A stretch of DNA of 64,000 bases from Paenarthrobacter sp. A20 (GCF_024168825.1 NZ_JALJWH010000001.1:4836001-4900000), one strand, 5' to 3'. Shown: positions 56,200-63,954, counted from the stretch's first letter. Program-made: numbers and translations. Notes: generated from the sequence alone by a model not told the origin.

Positions 56200-56954
56200 C
56201 AGATCGGCAACTTCACATCGTTTTGGAACCAGTACTGCAACTCGGTCACCCAGGTTCCCCACACACCGGTGGCCATCAGGATGCCGAGCAAAATCAGGAT
56301 GCCTCCGCCGATCCGCTGGATGGCCAGCCGGTGCTTGCGGAAGAAGGACATGACTCCCATGCCCCGGCGGACGGCCAGCGCGATCAGGAGGAACGGAATG
56401 CCGAGGCCAAGGCTATAGACGAACGCCAGGAGTGCGCCCTTGGCAGCAGAGGAACCACCGGACAGGCTCAGCAACTGTACCGCGGAGTACGTCGGACCAA
56501 TACAAGGCGCCCAGCCCAATCCGAAAGTGAGTCCAAGCAGCGGCGCACCCCATAGTCCCGCCGGGGGTTTTGCATGGATCTTCGCGTCGCGCTGCAACCA
56601 GCCGAAGCCGCCCATGAAGACCACGCCCATGATGATCACCAGGATGCCGAGCAGTTGCGTGATCCAGGCATTCTGCGGACCGGTCAGGAGCGTCCCAAGC
56701 TGGCCGAAAGCCCCGCCCAGGAGAACAAAAATCACCGAGAATCCAAGGACGAACAACCCGATGCCGGCCAGCATGCGGCCCCGCCGCTGCTTTTCAAGGT
56801 CGACGCCGGTCAGCCCCGTGACGTAGCCAAGGTAACCCGGGACGAGCGGCAGCACGCAGGGCGAAAGGAACGAGACCAGCCCGGCCAGCAATGCCACTGG
56901 CACGGCCAGCAGCAGTGATCCGTTGAGGATCGTCTCGGCGAAGGGACTGTTCAT
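56199..56954 (-). CDS. ccdA: Thiol-disulfide transporter CcdA
   Basis: A 251-residue DsbD-family membrane protein with six helices that passes electrons from cytosolic thioredoxin to the outside. The pair of reactive cysteines is visible: FLSPCVLPLVPGY (about 31) and GWAPCIGPTYSAV (about 148). It feeds the adjacent ResA, keeping apocytochrome cysteines reduced. Separated from resA by 5 nt and coupled to resB. Confidence 0.95.
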   Translation of the reverse strand: MNSPFAETILNGSLLLAVPVALLAGLVSFLSPCVLPLVPGYLGYVTGLTGVDLEKQRRGRMLAGIGLFVLGFSVIFVLLGGAFGQLGTLLTGPQNAWITQLLGILVIIMGVVFMGGFGWLQRDAKIHAKPPAGLWGAPLLGLTFGLGWAPCIGPTYSAVQLLSLSGGSSAAKGALLAFVYSLGLGIPFLLIALAVRRGMGVMSFFRKHRLAIQRIGGGILILLGILMATGVWGTWVTELQYWFQNDVKLPI

Positions 56955-56959
56955 GGGTG

Positions 56960-57565
56960 CTACTCGGCCACTGCGGAGGTGATGAGGGCTTTCAGGGTGC
57001 TCTTCTCGATCTCGCCGAGCACGCGGGAGGCAACCTTGCCTTCCTTGTCCAGGACCAGGGTTGTGGGCACGGCGCCCGGGGGCACGATGCCGGACACGGA
57101 CAGGAGCACAGCCCCGTCCTTGTCGTTGAAACTTGGGTAGGTGATGTTGAAGGTCTTGTCGAAGGCATCGGCTGTGGCTTGTTCATCCCGCAGGTTGACG
57201 CCGAAGAACTGGACGCCCTGGTCCTTGAAGTCCTGGTGCAGGGCTTCAAGCTGGGGCGCTTCGATGCGGCAAGGGGCACAGGCGGCGAACCAGAAATTCA
57301 GGACGGTGACTTTGCCCTGGAGGTCCTCGGGCTTCACTGTTTCGCCGTTAAAGAGGGTGCCTTTCAATGCCACGGGCGCTGCACGGTCAGCCTTGGCGAA
57401 CTCCGTCACCGAACCATCGCCGGCCACATAATTCTTGTTGTCGCCTGCCTTGGCTTGCTTTGCCAGCGAGTCTTCCTGGGCGCAGGCGGACAGGCCCATG
57501 GTCAGTCCTGCGAGGAGGACGCCGCCGGCGGTCAGCACGCCGCGTCGTGAGAGATTGTTATCCAT
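56960..57565 (-). CDS. resA: Thioredoxin-like lipoprotein (ResA/TlpA)
   Basis: A 201-residue exported thioredoxin-fold protein. The signal peptide carries an Arg pair (SRRGVLTAGG) and ends in the lipobox LSAC (Cys about 28), so it is a lipoprotein, perhaps Tat-exported. The active site is FWFAACAPCRIEAPQ (CAPC, about 92-95). It reduces apocytochrome c haem-binding cysteines. It lies between a histidine phosphatase gene (2 nt) and ccdA. Confidence 0.93.
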   Translation of the reverse strand: MDNNLSRRGVLTAGGVLLAGLTMGLSACAQEDSLAKQAKAGDNKNYVAGDGSVTEFAKADRAAPVALKGTLFNGETVKPEDLQGKVTVLNFWFAACAPCRIEAPQLEALHQDFKDQGVQFFGVNLRDEQATADAFDKTFNITYPSFNDKDGAVLLSVSGIVPPGAVPTTLVLDKEGKVASRVLGEIEKSTLKALITSAVAE

Positions 57566-57567
57566 GC

Positions 57568-58233
57568 TTATGCTCCCGGTGTGCTCGCCGCGCCGGGGAG
57601 CAGGACAGCAGCAGGCTCACTGTACTCAACGCGGATGATCTTGCCGTCATCGTCCAACGTGAGGGAAGTAAGGGACGTCAGGGTGCACTCGCGCTTGCGG
57701 GGGTCATGCGCCAAGCGGCGTCCCTCCGCCGTCAACCGGGTGGACCAGATGGGCAGTTGGTGGCTGACCAGGATGGCTTCGGCGCCGTCGCCGCCCAGCT
57801 CGATTGCCTTGACGCGGGCGTCCTCAACTGCGGCGAGCACGCGGGCAGCCTGTTCCTTGTAGGGCTCTCCCCAGGAAGGCCGCAGTGGATTCCGGAAGTA
57901 GAACCAGTGCTTGGGCTTCAGGAACTCACTTTTGGTGGGGTGGAGTCCTTGGAAATGGTTCTCGGCCTCGATGATGCGCGGCTCGGTGGTGATCTCCAGG
58001 TTCAGCGCCTCGGCTGTGGGCATCGCCGTTTCCTGGGCCCGTGTCAGAGGCGACGCGACCAGGTGCACGATCTTGGCGCCCTGGCTGGCGCGGGCCGCGA
58101 AGTGATCGGCCAGCATGCGGGCCATCTCCCGGCCGCGTTCGGAGAGGTGGAATTCCGGCAGCCGTCCGTACAGGACGCCGTCGGGATTATGGACCTCGCC
58201 ATGGCGAAGCAGATGGACAGTTGCTTGGGGCAT
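57568..58233 (-). CDS. Histidine phosphatase superfamily protein
   Basis: A 221-residue phosphoglycerate-mutase-like phosphatase with the phospho-His motif LLRHGEVHNPDG (about 9-20) and a second His in VSHQLPIW. In other actinobacteria a homologue sits between hemL and the resA-ccdA-resB-ccsB genes; hemL is not upstream here. First gene of the cytochrome maturation operon. Its substrate is unknown. There is no clear ribosome-binding site; the minus strand reads GAAACT 7 nt before the ATG. Confidence 0.9.
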   Translation of the reverse strand: MPQATVHLLRHGEVHNPDGVLYGRLPEFHLSERGREMARMLADHFAARASQGAKIVHLVASPLTRAQETAMPTAEALNLEITTEPRIIEAENHFQGLHPTKSEFLKPKHWFYFRNPLRPSWGEPYKEQAARVLAAVEDARVKAIELGGDGAEAILVSHQLPIWSTRLTAEGRRLAHDPRKRECTLTSLTSLTLDDDGKIIRVEYSEPAAVLLPGAASTPGA

Positions 58234-58331
58234 GTTTACCAGTTTCTCAAAGAAGCGGGGCGATCCGAAATCTTCTACCGCTAGTAGAACTCAAAGTTTT
58301 TCCGAAATGTTCCCCGGAGTTGGAATAAAAG

Positions 58332-58343
58332 ATGCATATGCAT
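58332..58343. promoter_or_regulatory. Perfect 12-bp palindrome upstream of yceI
   Basis: ATGCATATGCAT is perfectly self-complementary and lies 3 nt before the -10 hexamer TATACT, so a dimeric repressor bound here would cover the spacer. Confidence 0.5.
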
Positions 58344-58346
58344 GTT

Positions 58347-58352
58347 TATACT
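58347..58352 (+). promoter_or_regulatory. -10 hexamer of the yceI promoter
   Basis: TATACT, preceded by TGTT, about 87 nt before the YceI start. No good -35 is visible at 17 nt, so it may be activator-dependent or an extended -10 type. Confidence 0.5.
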
Positions 58353-58438
58353 AGACACGAAGCTCGGTTGACGCTTCAAGCAATCGGCGTCAACCAGGCA
58401 AGCACGCAGTACCTTCCACTAGACATAGGAGCAACACC

Positions 58439-58993
58439 ATGATGACTCTCCCCGCCACCGTCACCACCGGCACCTGGACCCTCGACGCTTCCCACAGCGA
58501 GATCGGCTTCACCGTCCGCCACGCAGGTATCAGCAAGGTCCGCGGCCAGTTCAAGGACGCTTCGGCCACCCTCGAGGTTGGCGAAGCCCTCACCGACTCC
58601 AAGGTCAGCGCCACCATCCAGACCGCCAGCTTCGACTCCGGCGACGTCAACCGTGACGGCCACGTCAAGGGCGAAGACTTCTTCGACGTGGAGAAGTTCC
58701 CGGAGATCACCTTCGTGTCCCGCCACGTCAAGGCCAACGGCAACAGCTTCGACCTCGTGGGCGATCTCACAATCAAGGGCGTGACGAAGGAAGTTTCCAT
58801 CGAGACCGAATTCAACGGCGTTGCCGTGGATCCGTTCGGCAACACCCGCGCCGGCGTTTCCGGTGAAACCACCATCAGCCGCAAGGACTTCGGCCTCACC
58901 TGGAACGCCGTCCTCGAAGCCGGCGGCGTGCTGGTCAGCGACAAGGTAGTCATCAACCTGGAACTCGCTTTCATCGCTCCTGCTGCTGCATAG
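58439..58993 (+). CDS. YceI family lipid-binding protein
   Basis: A 184-residue lipocalin-like protein. It shows the YceI pattern WTLDASHSEIGFTVRHAGIS at the start, KGEDFFDVEKFPEITFVS in the middle and GETTISRKDFGLTW near the end. There is no signal peptide, unlike many Gram-negative homologues, so it is cytosolic. The family binds polyisoprenoids or fatty amides. AGGAG precedes two consecutive ATG codons (58439 and 58442); either may be used. Strong terminator follows. Confidence 0.92.
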   Translation: MMTLPATVTTGTWTLDASHSEIGFTVRHAGISKVRGQFKDASATLEVGEALTDSKVSATIQTASFDSGDVNRDGHVKGEDFFDVEKFPEITFVSRHVKANGNSFDLVGDLTIKGVTKEVSIETEFNGVAVDPFGNTRAGVSGETTISRKDFGLTWNAVLEAGGVLVSDKVVINLELAFIAPAAA

Positions 58994-59018
58994 TCCCAGC
59001 CTTCGCCCGAAGGCAGCC

Positions 59019-59064
59019 AAACGGCGCCGTCCACAGTTTCCGGCTGTGGGCGGCGCCGTTTTGC
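59019..59064 (+). terminator. Terminator of the yceI gene
   Basis: An 18-bp stem (59019-59036 and 59044-59061, one G-U pair), 7-nt loop, followed by TTTTGC, 25 nt after the stop. Confidence 0.85.
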
Positions 59065-59159
59065 AATACACGGAAGTCACCCCGCAATTGTTCGGCAAAC
59101 AGCCTGTATTAACCTGCGAGTTGGCTGCGAAGTTCCTATGCAACCTTCAACCTGCGGTC

Positions 59160-59165
59160 TACAGT
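59160..59165 (+). promoter_or_regulatory. -10 hexamer TACAGT, leaderless type
   Basis: TACAGT ends 6 nt before the ATG at 59172. Confidence 0.5.
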
Positions 59166-59171
59166 GATGCC

Positions 59172-59870
59172 ATGAGTACCCCAGACGAAGCACCACAGCC
59201 ACAGCAGCCCGGCTCCCAGCCTCCGCAGCCCGGCAATGTTCCTCCTGCGGGTTACCAGCCTCCGCAGGGCTACCAGCCACCCCAGGGTTACCAGCCGCCG
59301 TCGCAACCGGGCCAGTATCAGCAGCCCGCGCCACCGCCGCCCGGCCCCGGCCAGCCTGCCCCAGGGCAGCCCGGTTTCCACTTCGAAATGCCCACCGACG
59401 GGCCCCGCAACTTCAACGACGTCATGCCCCAGGGCGGATTCTCGGGAATGTTCAAAACCCAGGGCCTTCCAACGGAACTGAAGGTCTCCTACTTCATCTG
59501 GGTGATCTCCGGACTCCTGGGCCTGCTGTTCGGGCTTATTGGATTCTTCGCCGTCATCGCCGCCTTCGCGTTCGCTCCGGCCATCGCAGCCCTGGCACTG
59601 GTCCTGCTCCTGCTCGCTTTGGCCGTGGCCGCAGCCCAGGTGGTCCTGGCCATGAAGATGAAGGAGGGCAAGGAGTGGGCACGTCTGGCATTGACCATAG
59701 TGGCCGCTGTCTCCCTGCTGCTCGCCATCTTTGGAGCGGCAAACGGCAGTGGATCGGGCATGGGACTGGGCGGAAACTGGTTCGGCTTCCTCGTCAGCGC
59801 AGTAGCCGTTGTCCTCATGTGGCTCCCGAATTCCCAGCTCTGGTTCAAGGCAGTAAAAGGTCACGCTTAG
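59172..59870 (+). CDS. Pro/Gln-rich membrane protein (paralogue A)
   Basis: A 232-residue protein. The first 75 residues are a Pro/Gln/Gly-rich cytosolic tail with GYQPPQ repeated; a spacer with PGFHFEMPTDGPRNFNDVMP follows, then four membrane helices (about 105-130, 138-160, 175-195 and 208-225). The overall plan matches the gene at 60134. Many actinobacterial membrane proteins have such tails; function unknown. ATG 59172 is chosen for the leaderless -10 and because homologues start MSTP. Confidence 0.82.
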   Translation: MSTPDEAPQPQQPGSQPPQPGNVPPAGYQPPQGYQPPQGYQPPSQPGQYQQPAPPPPGPGQPAPGQPGFHFEMPTDGPRNFNDVMPQGGFSGMFKTQGLPTELKVSYFIWVISGLLGLLFGLIGFFAVIAAFAFAPAIAALALVLLLLALAVAAAQVVLAMKMKEGKEWARLALTIVAAVSLLLAIFGAANGSGSGMGLGGNWFGFLVSAVAVVLMWLPNSQLWFKAVKGHA

Positions 59871-59920
59871 CGCTGGCTGAACTGCCGCCGTCGTTCCCTG
59901 AACGGCGGGCATGTGAGCAG

Positions 59921-59958
59921 AAGGCCGCGGCGAATCCCTGGTGGATTCCCGCGGCCTT
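59921..59958 (+). terminator. Hairpin after Pro/Gln-rich paralogue A
   Basis: AAGGCCGCGG (59921-59930) pairs with CCGCGGCCTT (59949-59958), with an inner GAATCC/GGATTC stem. No U-tract. It lies 50 nt after the stop. The remaining 175 nt up to the next gene hold no feature I can support. Confidence 0.6.
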
Positions 59959-60133
59959 CATCATGAAGGCGTAAGCCAACATGATGATTTTTGCTGTGAG
60001 CCTCAAATACCTGCGTGTGATCGACTGCAGCGTCAGACCCGGGAGGTACGGTGGAAGCAGAACCACGCTGGGGGCAGGGTCATTTTGCTGATCCCGGCGG
60101 CCGCACCAGCAGTCGAACAAGCAAAGGAATGCC

Positions 60134-60832
60134 ATGAGCAACCCTCCGTACCCGCCGTCAAACCCAGGCGATGCCAACCAGCCAGAGCAGCCAGGCGGCC
60201 AGCCCGCTGCGCCGCAGTACGGCCAACAGTCACCCGTCGCGCCGCAGTACGGCCAGCAGTCACCCGCCGCGCCGCAGTACGGCCAGCAGTCACCCGCCGC
60301 CCCGCAGTACGGCCAGGCGCCCGCCGCACCGCAGTACGGCCAGGACACCAACTGGCCAAGCCAGCAGCCCGGCCCCACCACTGTGCCGCAGATGGTCAAC
60401 ATCGCTTTCTGGCTGATCGTCGGAGCCGGAGCGATTTGGCTCATCTCCATCCTCATTGGCATGGCGGCCCTGAGCGATCCCACGATGCGCAGCATGGTGG
60501 AAGACCAGATGGCTGCCGGCGGTGCTGCGGACGTCAGGTTCGAAGACGTCCAGGGCTTCATTATCGGAGTCATGGTGGTAGTGGGGATCATCGGTGCGGG
60601 CCTCTACGCACTCGTGGCCATCAACGTCCGCAAGGGCCGGAACTGGGCCCGGATCCTTGGAACGATCCTCGCCGCGCTCTCCATTTTCGCCCTCTTCCCG
60701 TTGAGCCTCGCGACGCTCTCCGCACTCCTGGGAATCGCCGCAATCGTCCTGCTCTACCTGCCGGCGTCGGCTCCTTACTTCCGTAAGGCCCAGCCGTTCG
60801 GCAACGCATACCAGAACCCTTACGGCCGCTAA
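60134..60832 (+). CDS. Pro/Gln-rich membrane protein (paralogue B)
   Basis: A 232-residue protein with a 75-residue tail containing the repeat PQYGQQSPAA (four or five copies) followed by four membrane helices (about 92-113, 137-162, 172-190 and 195-212) and a conserved-looking NVRKGRNWARILGT loop that resembles KEGKEWARLALT of paralogue A. AAAGGA precedes the ATG. Same length and layout as the gene at 59172, so a local duplication is likely. Function unknown. Confidence 0.82.
   Translation: MSNPPYPPSNPGDANQPEQPGGQPAAPQYGQQSPVAPQYGQQSPAAPQYGQQSPAAPQYGQAPAAPQYGQDTNWPSQQPGPTTVPQMVNIAFWLIVGAGAIWLISILIGMAALSDPTMRSMVEDQMAAGGAADVRFEDVQGFIIGVMVVVGIIGAGLYALVAINVRKGRNWARILGTILAALSIFALFPLSLATLSALLGIAAIVLLYLPASAPYFRKAQPFGNAYQNPYGR
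60211..60346 (+). repeat. 30-bp coding repeats (PQYGQQSPAA)
   Basis: Three nearly identical 30-bp units start at 60211, 60241 and 60271, with degenerate copies to about 60346, encoding the tail of paralogue B. Confidence 0.9.
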
Positions 60833-60879
60833 AGACGCGGGACTCCAAGCACTAAACGCGGGCGCGGACCCGGCGAAGG

Positions 60880-61608
60880 CTAAACAGCCTGGCCCGGTGT
60901 CTGCGCCCGTTGTGCGTGGTAGGCCAGAATCTGGAGCTCGGTGGCCATGTCCACCTTGCGGAGGTTCACATGCGGTGGAACCTGCAGCAGGACTGGAGCG
61001 AAGCTGAGGATGCTCCGGATTCCGGCGGCAATCACGCGGTCGCACACAGCCTGGGCCACCGTGGCAGGCAACGCCAGCACCACCATATTCGTGTGGGTAC
61101 GCTCCAGGACCCGTTCGAGTTCGGCTGAGTCGCTGACCCGCAGCCAGCCCACTTCATTACCAATCACCATGGGATCGGCGTCGAAGATGGCTACGACGTC
61201 AAAGCCCCGGGATTCGAAGCCGCCGTACCGTGCCAGTGCCTTGCCGAGGTTACCGGCGCCGACGATCGCGACCTTCCAGTCGTGCGTCAGGCCAAGCGCG
61301 GCCGCTATGTGGCGACTCAGGTACTGGACCTCGTAACCAACACCCCGGGTTCCATAGGAGCCCACGTAGGAGAGGTCCTTGCGGAGAGTGGATGAGCTGA
61401 CGCCCGAGGCCTCAGCCAGCGCTTCGGAAGAAACCCGTTCCACGCCCTCGGCCAAAAGAGAGTTGAGCGCGCGCAAATAGAGGGTCATCCGGGCCACAGC
61501 CGCGGGCGGGATCTGCTTGGCGGCAGGTTCGTTGTCCCCGGTTGTTGCTTCCGGTGACGGTTCCAGCGCAGTCACGGTATTCTCCATTGCGTCGCTTTGT
61601 TGTTCCAC
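60880..61608 (-). CDS. rex: Redox-sensing transcriptional repressor Rex
   Basis: A 242-residue NADH/NAD+ sensor. The N-terminal winged helix contains VSSEALAEASGVSSSTLRKD (about 56-75) and the family mark LSYVGSYGTRGVGY; the Rossmann domain has VAIVGAGNLGKALARY (about 110-125). When NADH rises Rex leaves DNA and respiratory genes are expressed. I chose GTG 61608 because GGGGG lies 7 nt upstream; an ATG at 61587 is in frame. Downstream of the glutaredoxin gene; hemACD, which often follow rex in actinobacteria, are absent here. Confidence 0.94.
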   Translation of the reverse strand: MEQQSDAMENTVTALEPSPEATTGDNEPAAKQIPPAAVARMTLYLRALNSLLAEGVERVSSEALAEASGVSSSTLRKDLSYVGSYGTRGVGYEVQYLSRHIAAALGLTHDWKVAIVGAGNLGKALARYGGFESRGFDVVAIFDADPMVIGNEVGWLRVSDSAELERVLERTHTNMVVLALPATVAQAVCDRVIAAGIRSILSFAPVLLQVPPHVNLRKVDMATELQILAYHAQRAQTPGQAV

Positions 61609-61663
61609 TCTATGACCCCCGGCCGGACTCAACAAAAGCCGTTACTTACGGGTAACCGCACCC

Positions 61664-61918
61664 TCAGCCCTCCAGGACTTTCTTCAGGGTGCGGCTCAAC
61701 CGCTGCTCATCGATCTTCCAAAAATCCCGTTGGACGCCATCCACCAGCACTACGGGAATCTCTTCGGCAAACCGTTCCTGCAGTTGGGGATCGTCGTCGA
61801 TCCTTTGCTCCGTCCACTGCACACCCAGGCTTTTCGTTACACGTTCGACGGCGGCACGCGCCTCCGTGCAGAGGTGGCAGTCAGCTTTAGTGAGGAGGAC
61901 GACGTCGGGAATAGCCAT
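61664..61918 (-). CDS. Glutaredoxin family protein
   Basis: An 84-residue thioredoxin-fold protein of the DUF836/glutaredoxin-like type: VVLLTKADCHLCTEARAAVE with the dithiol CHLC (about 14-17) and the cis-Pro in EEIPVVLVDG. It is the gene before rex in the same direction, 55 nt apart, as in many actinobacteria. A leaderless promoter (TACCGT at 6 nt) is likely. Confidence 0.92.
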   Translation of the reverse strand: MAIPDVVLLTKADCHLCTEARAAVERVTKSLGVQWTEQRIDDDPQLQERFAEEIPVVLVDGVQRDFWKIDEQRLSRTLKKVLEG

Positions 61919-61924
61919 GGGATA

Positions 61925-61930
61925 ACGGTA
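61925..61930 (-). promoter_or_regulatory. -10 hexamer TACCGT, leaderless type
   Basis: TACCGT on the minus strand ends 6 nt before the ATG at 61918. Confidence 0.45.
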
Positions 61931-61982
61931 ACCGCCCGGATCCCCTCCCGGGCGCCGTCAGCGCGAGGCGCCGGCGATTGAC

Positions 61983-61988
61983 TAGACT
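61983..61988 (+). promoter_or_regulatory. -10 hexamer TAGACT, leaderless type
   Basis: TAGACT ends 6 nt before the ATG at 61995. Confidence 0.55.
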
Positions 61989-61994
61989 CAAAGC

Positions 61995-62813
61995 ATGCCC
62001 GAGGAGAAGAACGCCGCTGTGTTCGCGGATGCCAAAGTGCAGAAGCGTACTGGCGAAGCCGCATTCTTCGATGTCGACAACACGTTGATGAAGGGCGCGA
62101 GCCTCTTCCACGTGGCCCGCAAAATGTATGAGCGCAAGGCATTTACGCTCCCCCAAGCTGCTGGTTTCGCCTGGAAGCAGTTCAAATTCGTCATGCGCGG
62201 CGAAAACATGGAAGACGTCCACGCAGTGCGCGACTCCGCCCTTACCCTCGCCGCCGGCATCACCGTGGATGACATCAAGGCATTGGGCGAAGAGGTCTAC
62301 GACGAAATGATCGAGTCGCGGATCTGGCCCGGAACCAAGGCCTTGGCGGAACAACACCTCAGGGTCGGCCGGAAGGTGTGGCTTGTGACGGCAACACCCA
62401 TCGAGGTTGCCACGGTCATTTCCACACGGCTCGGCCTGACGGGCGCCCTTGGCACAGTGGGCGAAGTCGAAGACGGAATGTACACAGGGAAACTTGTGGG
62501 TGACATCCTGCACGGGCCCGCAAAAGCCGTCGCCGTTCAACTCGTCGCCGACCGGGAGGGCCTGGACCTGGAGCACTGCTGGGCCTACAGCGATTCAGCC
62601 AACGACATTCCGCTGCTGACCATGGTGGGGCACCCCGTAGTGATCAACCCGGATGCCAAGCTCCGCAGGCACGCCCGCGAGAACAACTGGCCCGTGTACG
62701 ACTTCCGTTCCGGTCGCCGCGCAGCAACGCTGGGCCTAAAGGCCGCCACCGTCGGCGGAGCGATCTACGGTCTGTGGCGAGGATTCTCAAGGTTCCGCGG
62801 CCCCCGCATCTGA
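61995..62813 (+). CDS. HAD-IB family hydrolase (SerB-like)
   Basis: A 272-residue haloacid-dehalogenase phosphatase. Motif I is FFDVDNTLMKG with the nucleophilic Asp (about 23), motif II is VWLVTATP (about 130), and motif III is the YSDSANDIPLL stretch (about 198-208), with Lys before it. A C-terminal hydrophobic segment (AATLGLKAATVGGAIYGLW) may touch the membrane. Members include phosphoserine phosphatase-like and lysophospholipid phosphatases. Divergent from grx-rex. Its TGA is immediately followed by repeat array B. Confidence 0.9.
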   Translation: MPEEKNAAVFADAKVQKRTGEAAFFDVDNTLMKGASLFHVARKMYERKAFTLPQAAGFAWKQFKFVMRGENMEDVHAVRDSALTLAAGITVDDIKALGEEVYDEMIESRIWPGTKALAEQHLRVGRKVWLVTATPIEVATVISTRLGLTGALGTVGEVEDGMYTGKLVGDILHGPAKAVAVQLVADREGLDLEHCWAYSDSANDIPLLTMVGHPVVINPDAKLRRHARENNWPVYDFRSGRRAATLGLKAATVGGAIYGLWRGFSRFRGPRI

Positions 62814-62921
62814 CCCCCTCTCACCAAACAGCCCCTCCCGGCCAACCCCCTCTCACCAAACAGCCCCTCCCGCCCAACCCCCTCTCACCAAACAGCCCCT
62901 CCCGGCCAACCCCCTCTCACC
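62814..62921. repeat. Tandem array of 32-bp repeats with GTGAGAG core on minus strand (array B)
   Basis: Cores CCCCCTCTCAC lie at 62814, 62846, 62878 and 62910, exactly 32 bp apart; three full units share CAAACAGCCCCTCCCGGCCAA with one base change. The array begins at the nucleotide after the HAD gene stop. Confidence 0.95.
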
Positions 62922-62979
62922 GCATGAGTTCAGCCACAGCGCCTGTGGATAACTTCTGCACGTGCTGGGCTTCTTGGGC

Positions 62980-62985
62980 AACAAT
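62980..62985 (+). promoter_or_regulatory. -10-like hexamer AACAAT, leaderless type
   Basis: AACAAT ends 6 nt before the ATG at 62992; it supports this start over the GTG at 62962. Confidence 0.35.
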
Positions 62986-62991
62986 GCCCGT

Positions 62992-63954
62992 ATGCAAAAA
63001 CCGTCGCCCGTTCCTGCCTTGCTGGCTTCTGCCCCCTTCACCATTGACGAGGCCAAGGCTGCGGGCTTGGAGCATGCGCAGCTCCGAAATCGAAACTCAT
63101 TCGAAAGTGTCAGCCAAGGAATCTACCGTCCCACCAATTGGGACTTTGACCTGACGGAAGCTGCGCGATCCCTCTCAGCGGCGAGTCCTGGCGCATGGAT
63201 CTCCCATGTGACCGCCGCCAGGATACACGGCCTTTTCCTCCCGCCGTGGCTGGCCGATTCACATGAACTGCACCTCAGTAAGCCAACGAAACTCCCCTCA
63301 GCGCGGCGACGAGGCATCATCGGACACACGGTGATCGTGGACGAATCCGAAATCGAGTTCAACCACGGCATGTGGATGAGCACCCGCTCCAGGACATGGC
63401 TGGACCTGGCACGCCGACTACCGTTGAAAGAGCTGGTCTGTGTAGGCGACCAAATCATTCGCACCCCTCGGCAGGAGTTTGAAGGACGCGAAACTCCGTT
63501 CAGTTCCATCGCGGCACTTCGGAAAATGCTTGACCGGCACAAGAACCTGCAAGGTGTGGTCCGGGCACGCGAAGCACTTGAACTGATGAGGGTCGGTGCT
63601 GACTCGGCGCCGGAGTCGATGCTTCGTCTGGCCATGCTCGACGCAGGCCTCGCAGAACCTGAGCTCCAGATACGGCTACGGGCGGACGACCCGTACTCTC
63701 CATCCGCGGACCTCGGCTTCCGCGTGCGGCGCCTGGCCATTCAGTACGACGGCGAACATCACCTTGAGGAGGAACAGTTCTTCAGCGATCGGCGCCGCGA
63801 CAAAGCTTTCGCGGCGGCGGGCTGGACCGTTCTTGTCTTCGGAAAAGACGATCTGGCAGACGGATTCGCCAAGGCGATACTGCACATCAAGAGGGCCCTA
63901 CCGAACGGCTGGATTGACCCGGCTGTGGAGTCGGGTTTCGCGCCGGGACGGTGA
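62992..63954 (+). CDS. AbiEi-like antitoxin / DUF559 endonuclease-fold protein
   Basis: A 320-residue protein. The N-terminal part (FTIDEAKAAGLEHAQLRNRN, then GIYRP) resembles the winged-helix start of AbiEi-type abortive-infection antitoxins; the middle (ISHVTAARIHGLFLPPW) is also typical. The C-terminal part has a very-short-patch-repair-like nuclease fold of the DUF559 group: SADLGFRVRRLAIQYDGEHH (Asp and Glu-His) followed by DRRRDKAFAAAGWTVLVFGK. No cognate AbiEii toxin gene is seen before the window ends. Such genes are abundant singletons in Arthrobacter relatives. Its TGA is formed by the first GTGAGAG core of array C. Confidence 0.85.
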   Translation: MQKPSPVPALLASAPFTIDEAKAAGLEHAQLRNRNSFESVSQGIYRPTNWDFDLTEAARSLSAASPGAWISHVTAARIHGLFLPPWLADSHELHLSKPTKLPSARRRGIIGHTVIVDESEIEFNHGMWMSTRSRTWLDLARRLPLKELVCVGDQIIRTPRQEFEGRETPFSSIAALRKMLDRHKNLQGVVRAREALELMRVGADSAPESMLRLAMLDAGLAEPELQIRLRADDPYSPSADLGFRVRRLAIQYDGEHHLEEEQFFSDRRRDKAFAAAGWTVLVFGKDDLADGFAKAILHIKRALPNGWIDPAVESGFAPGR

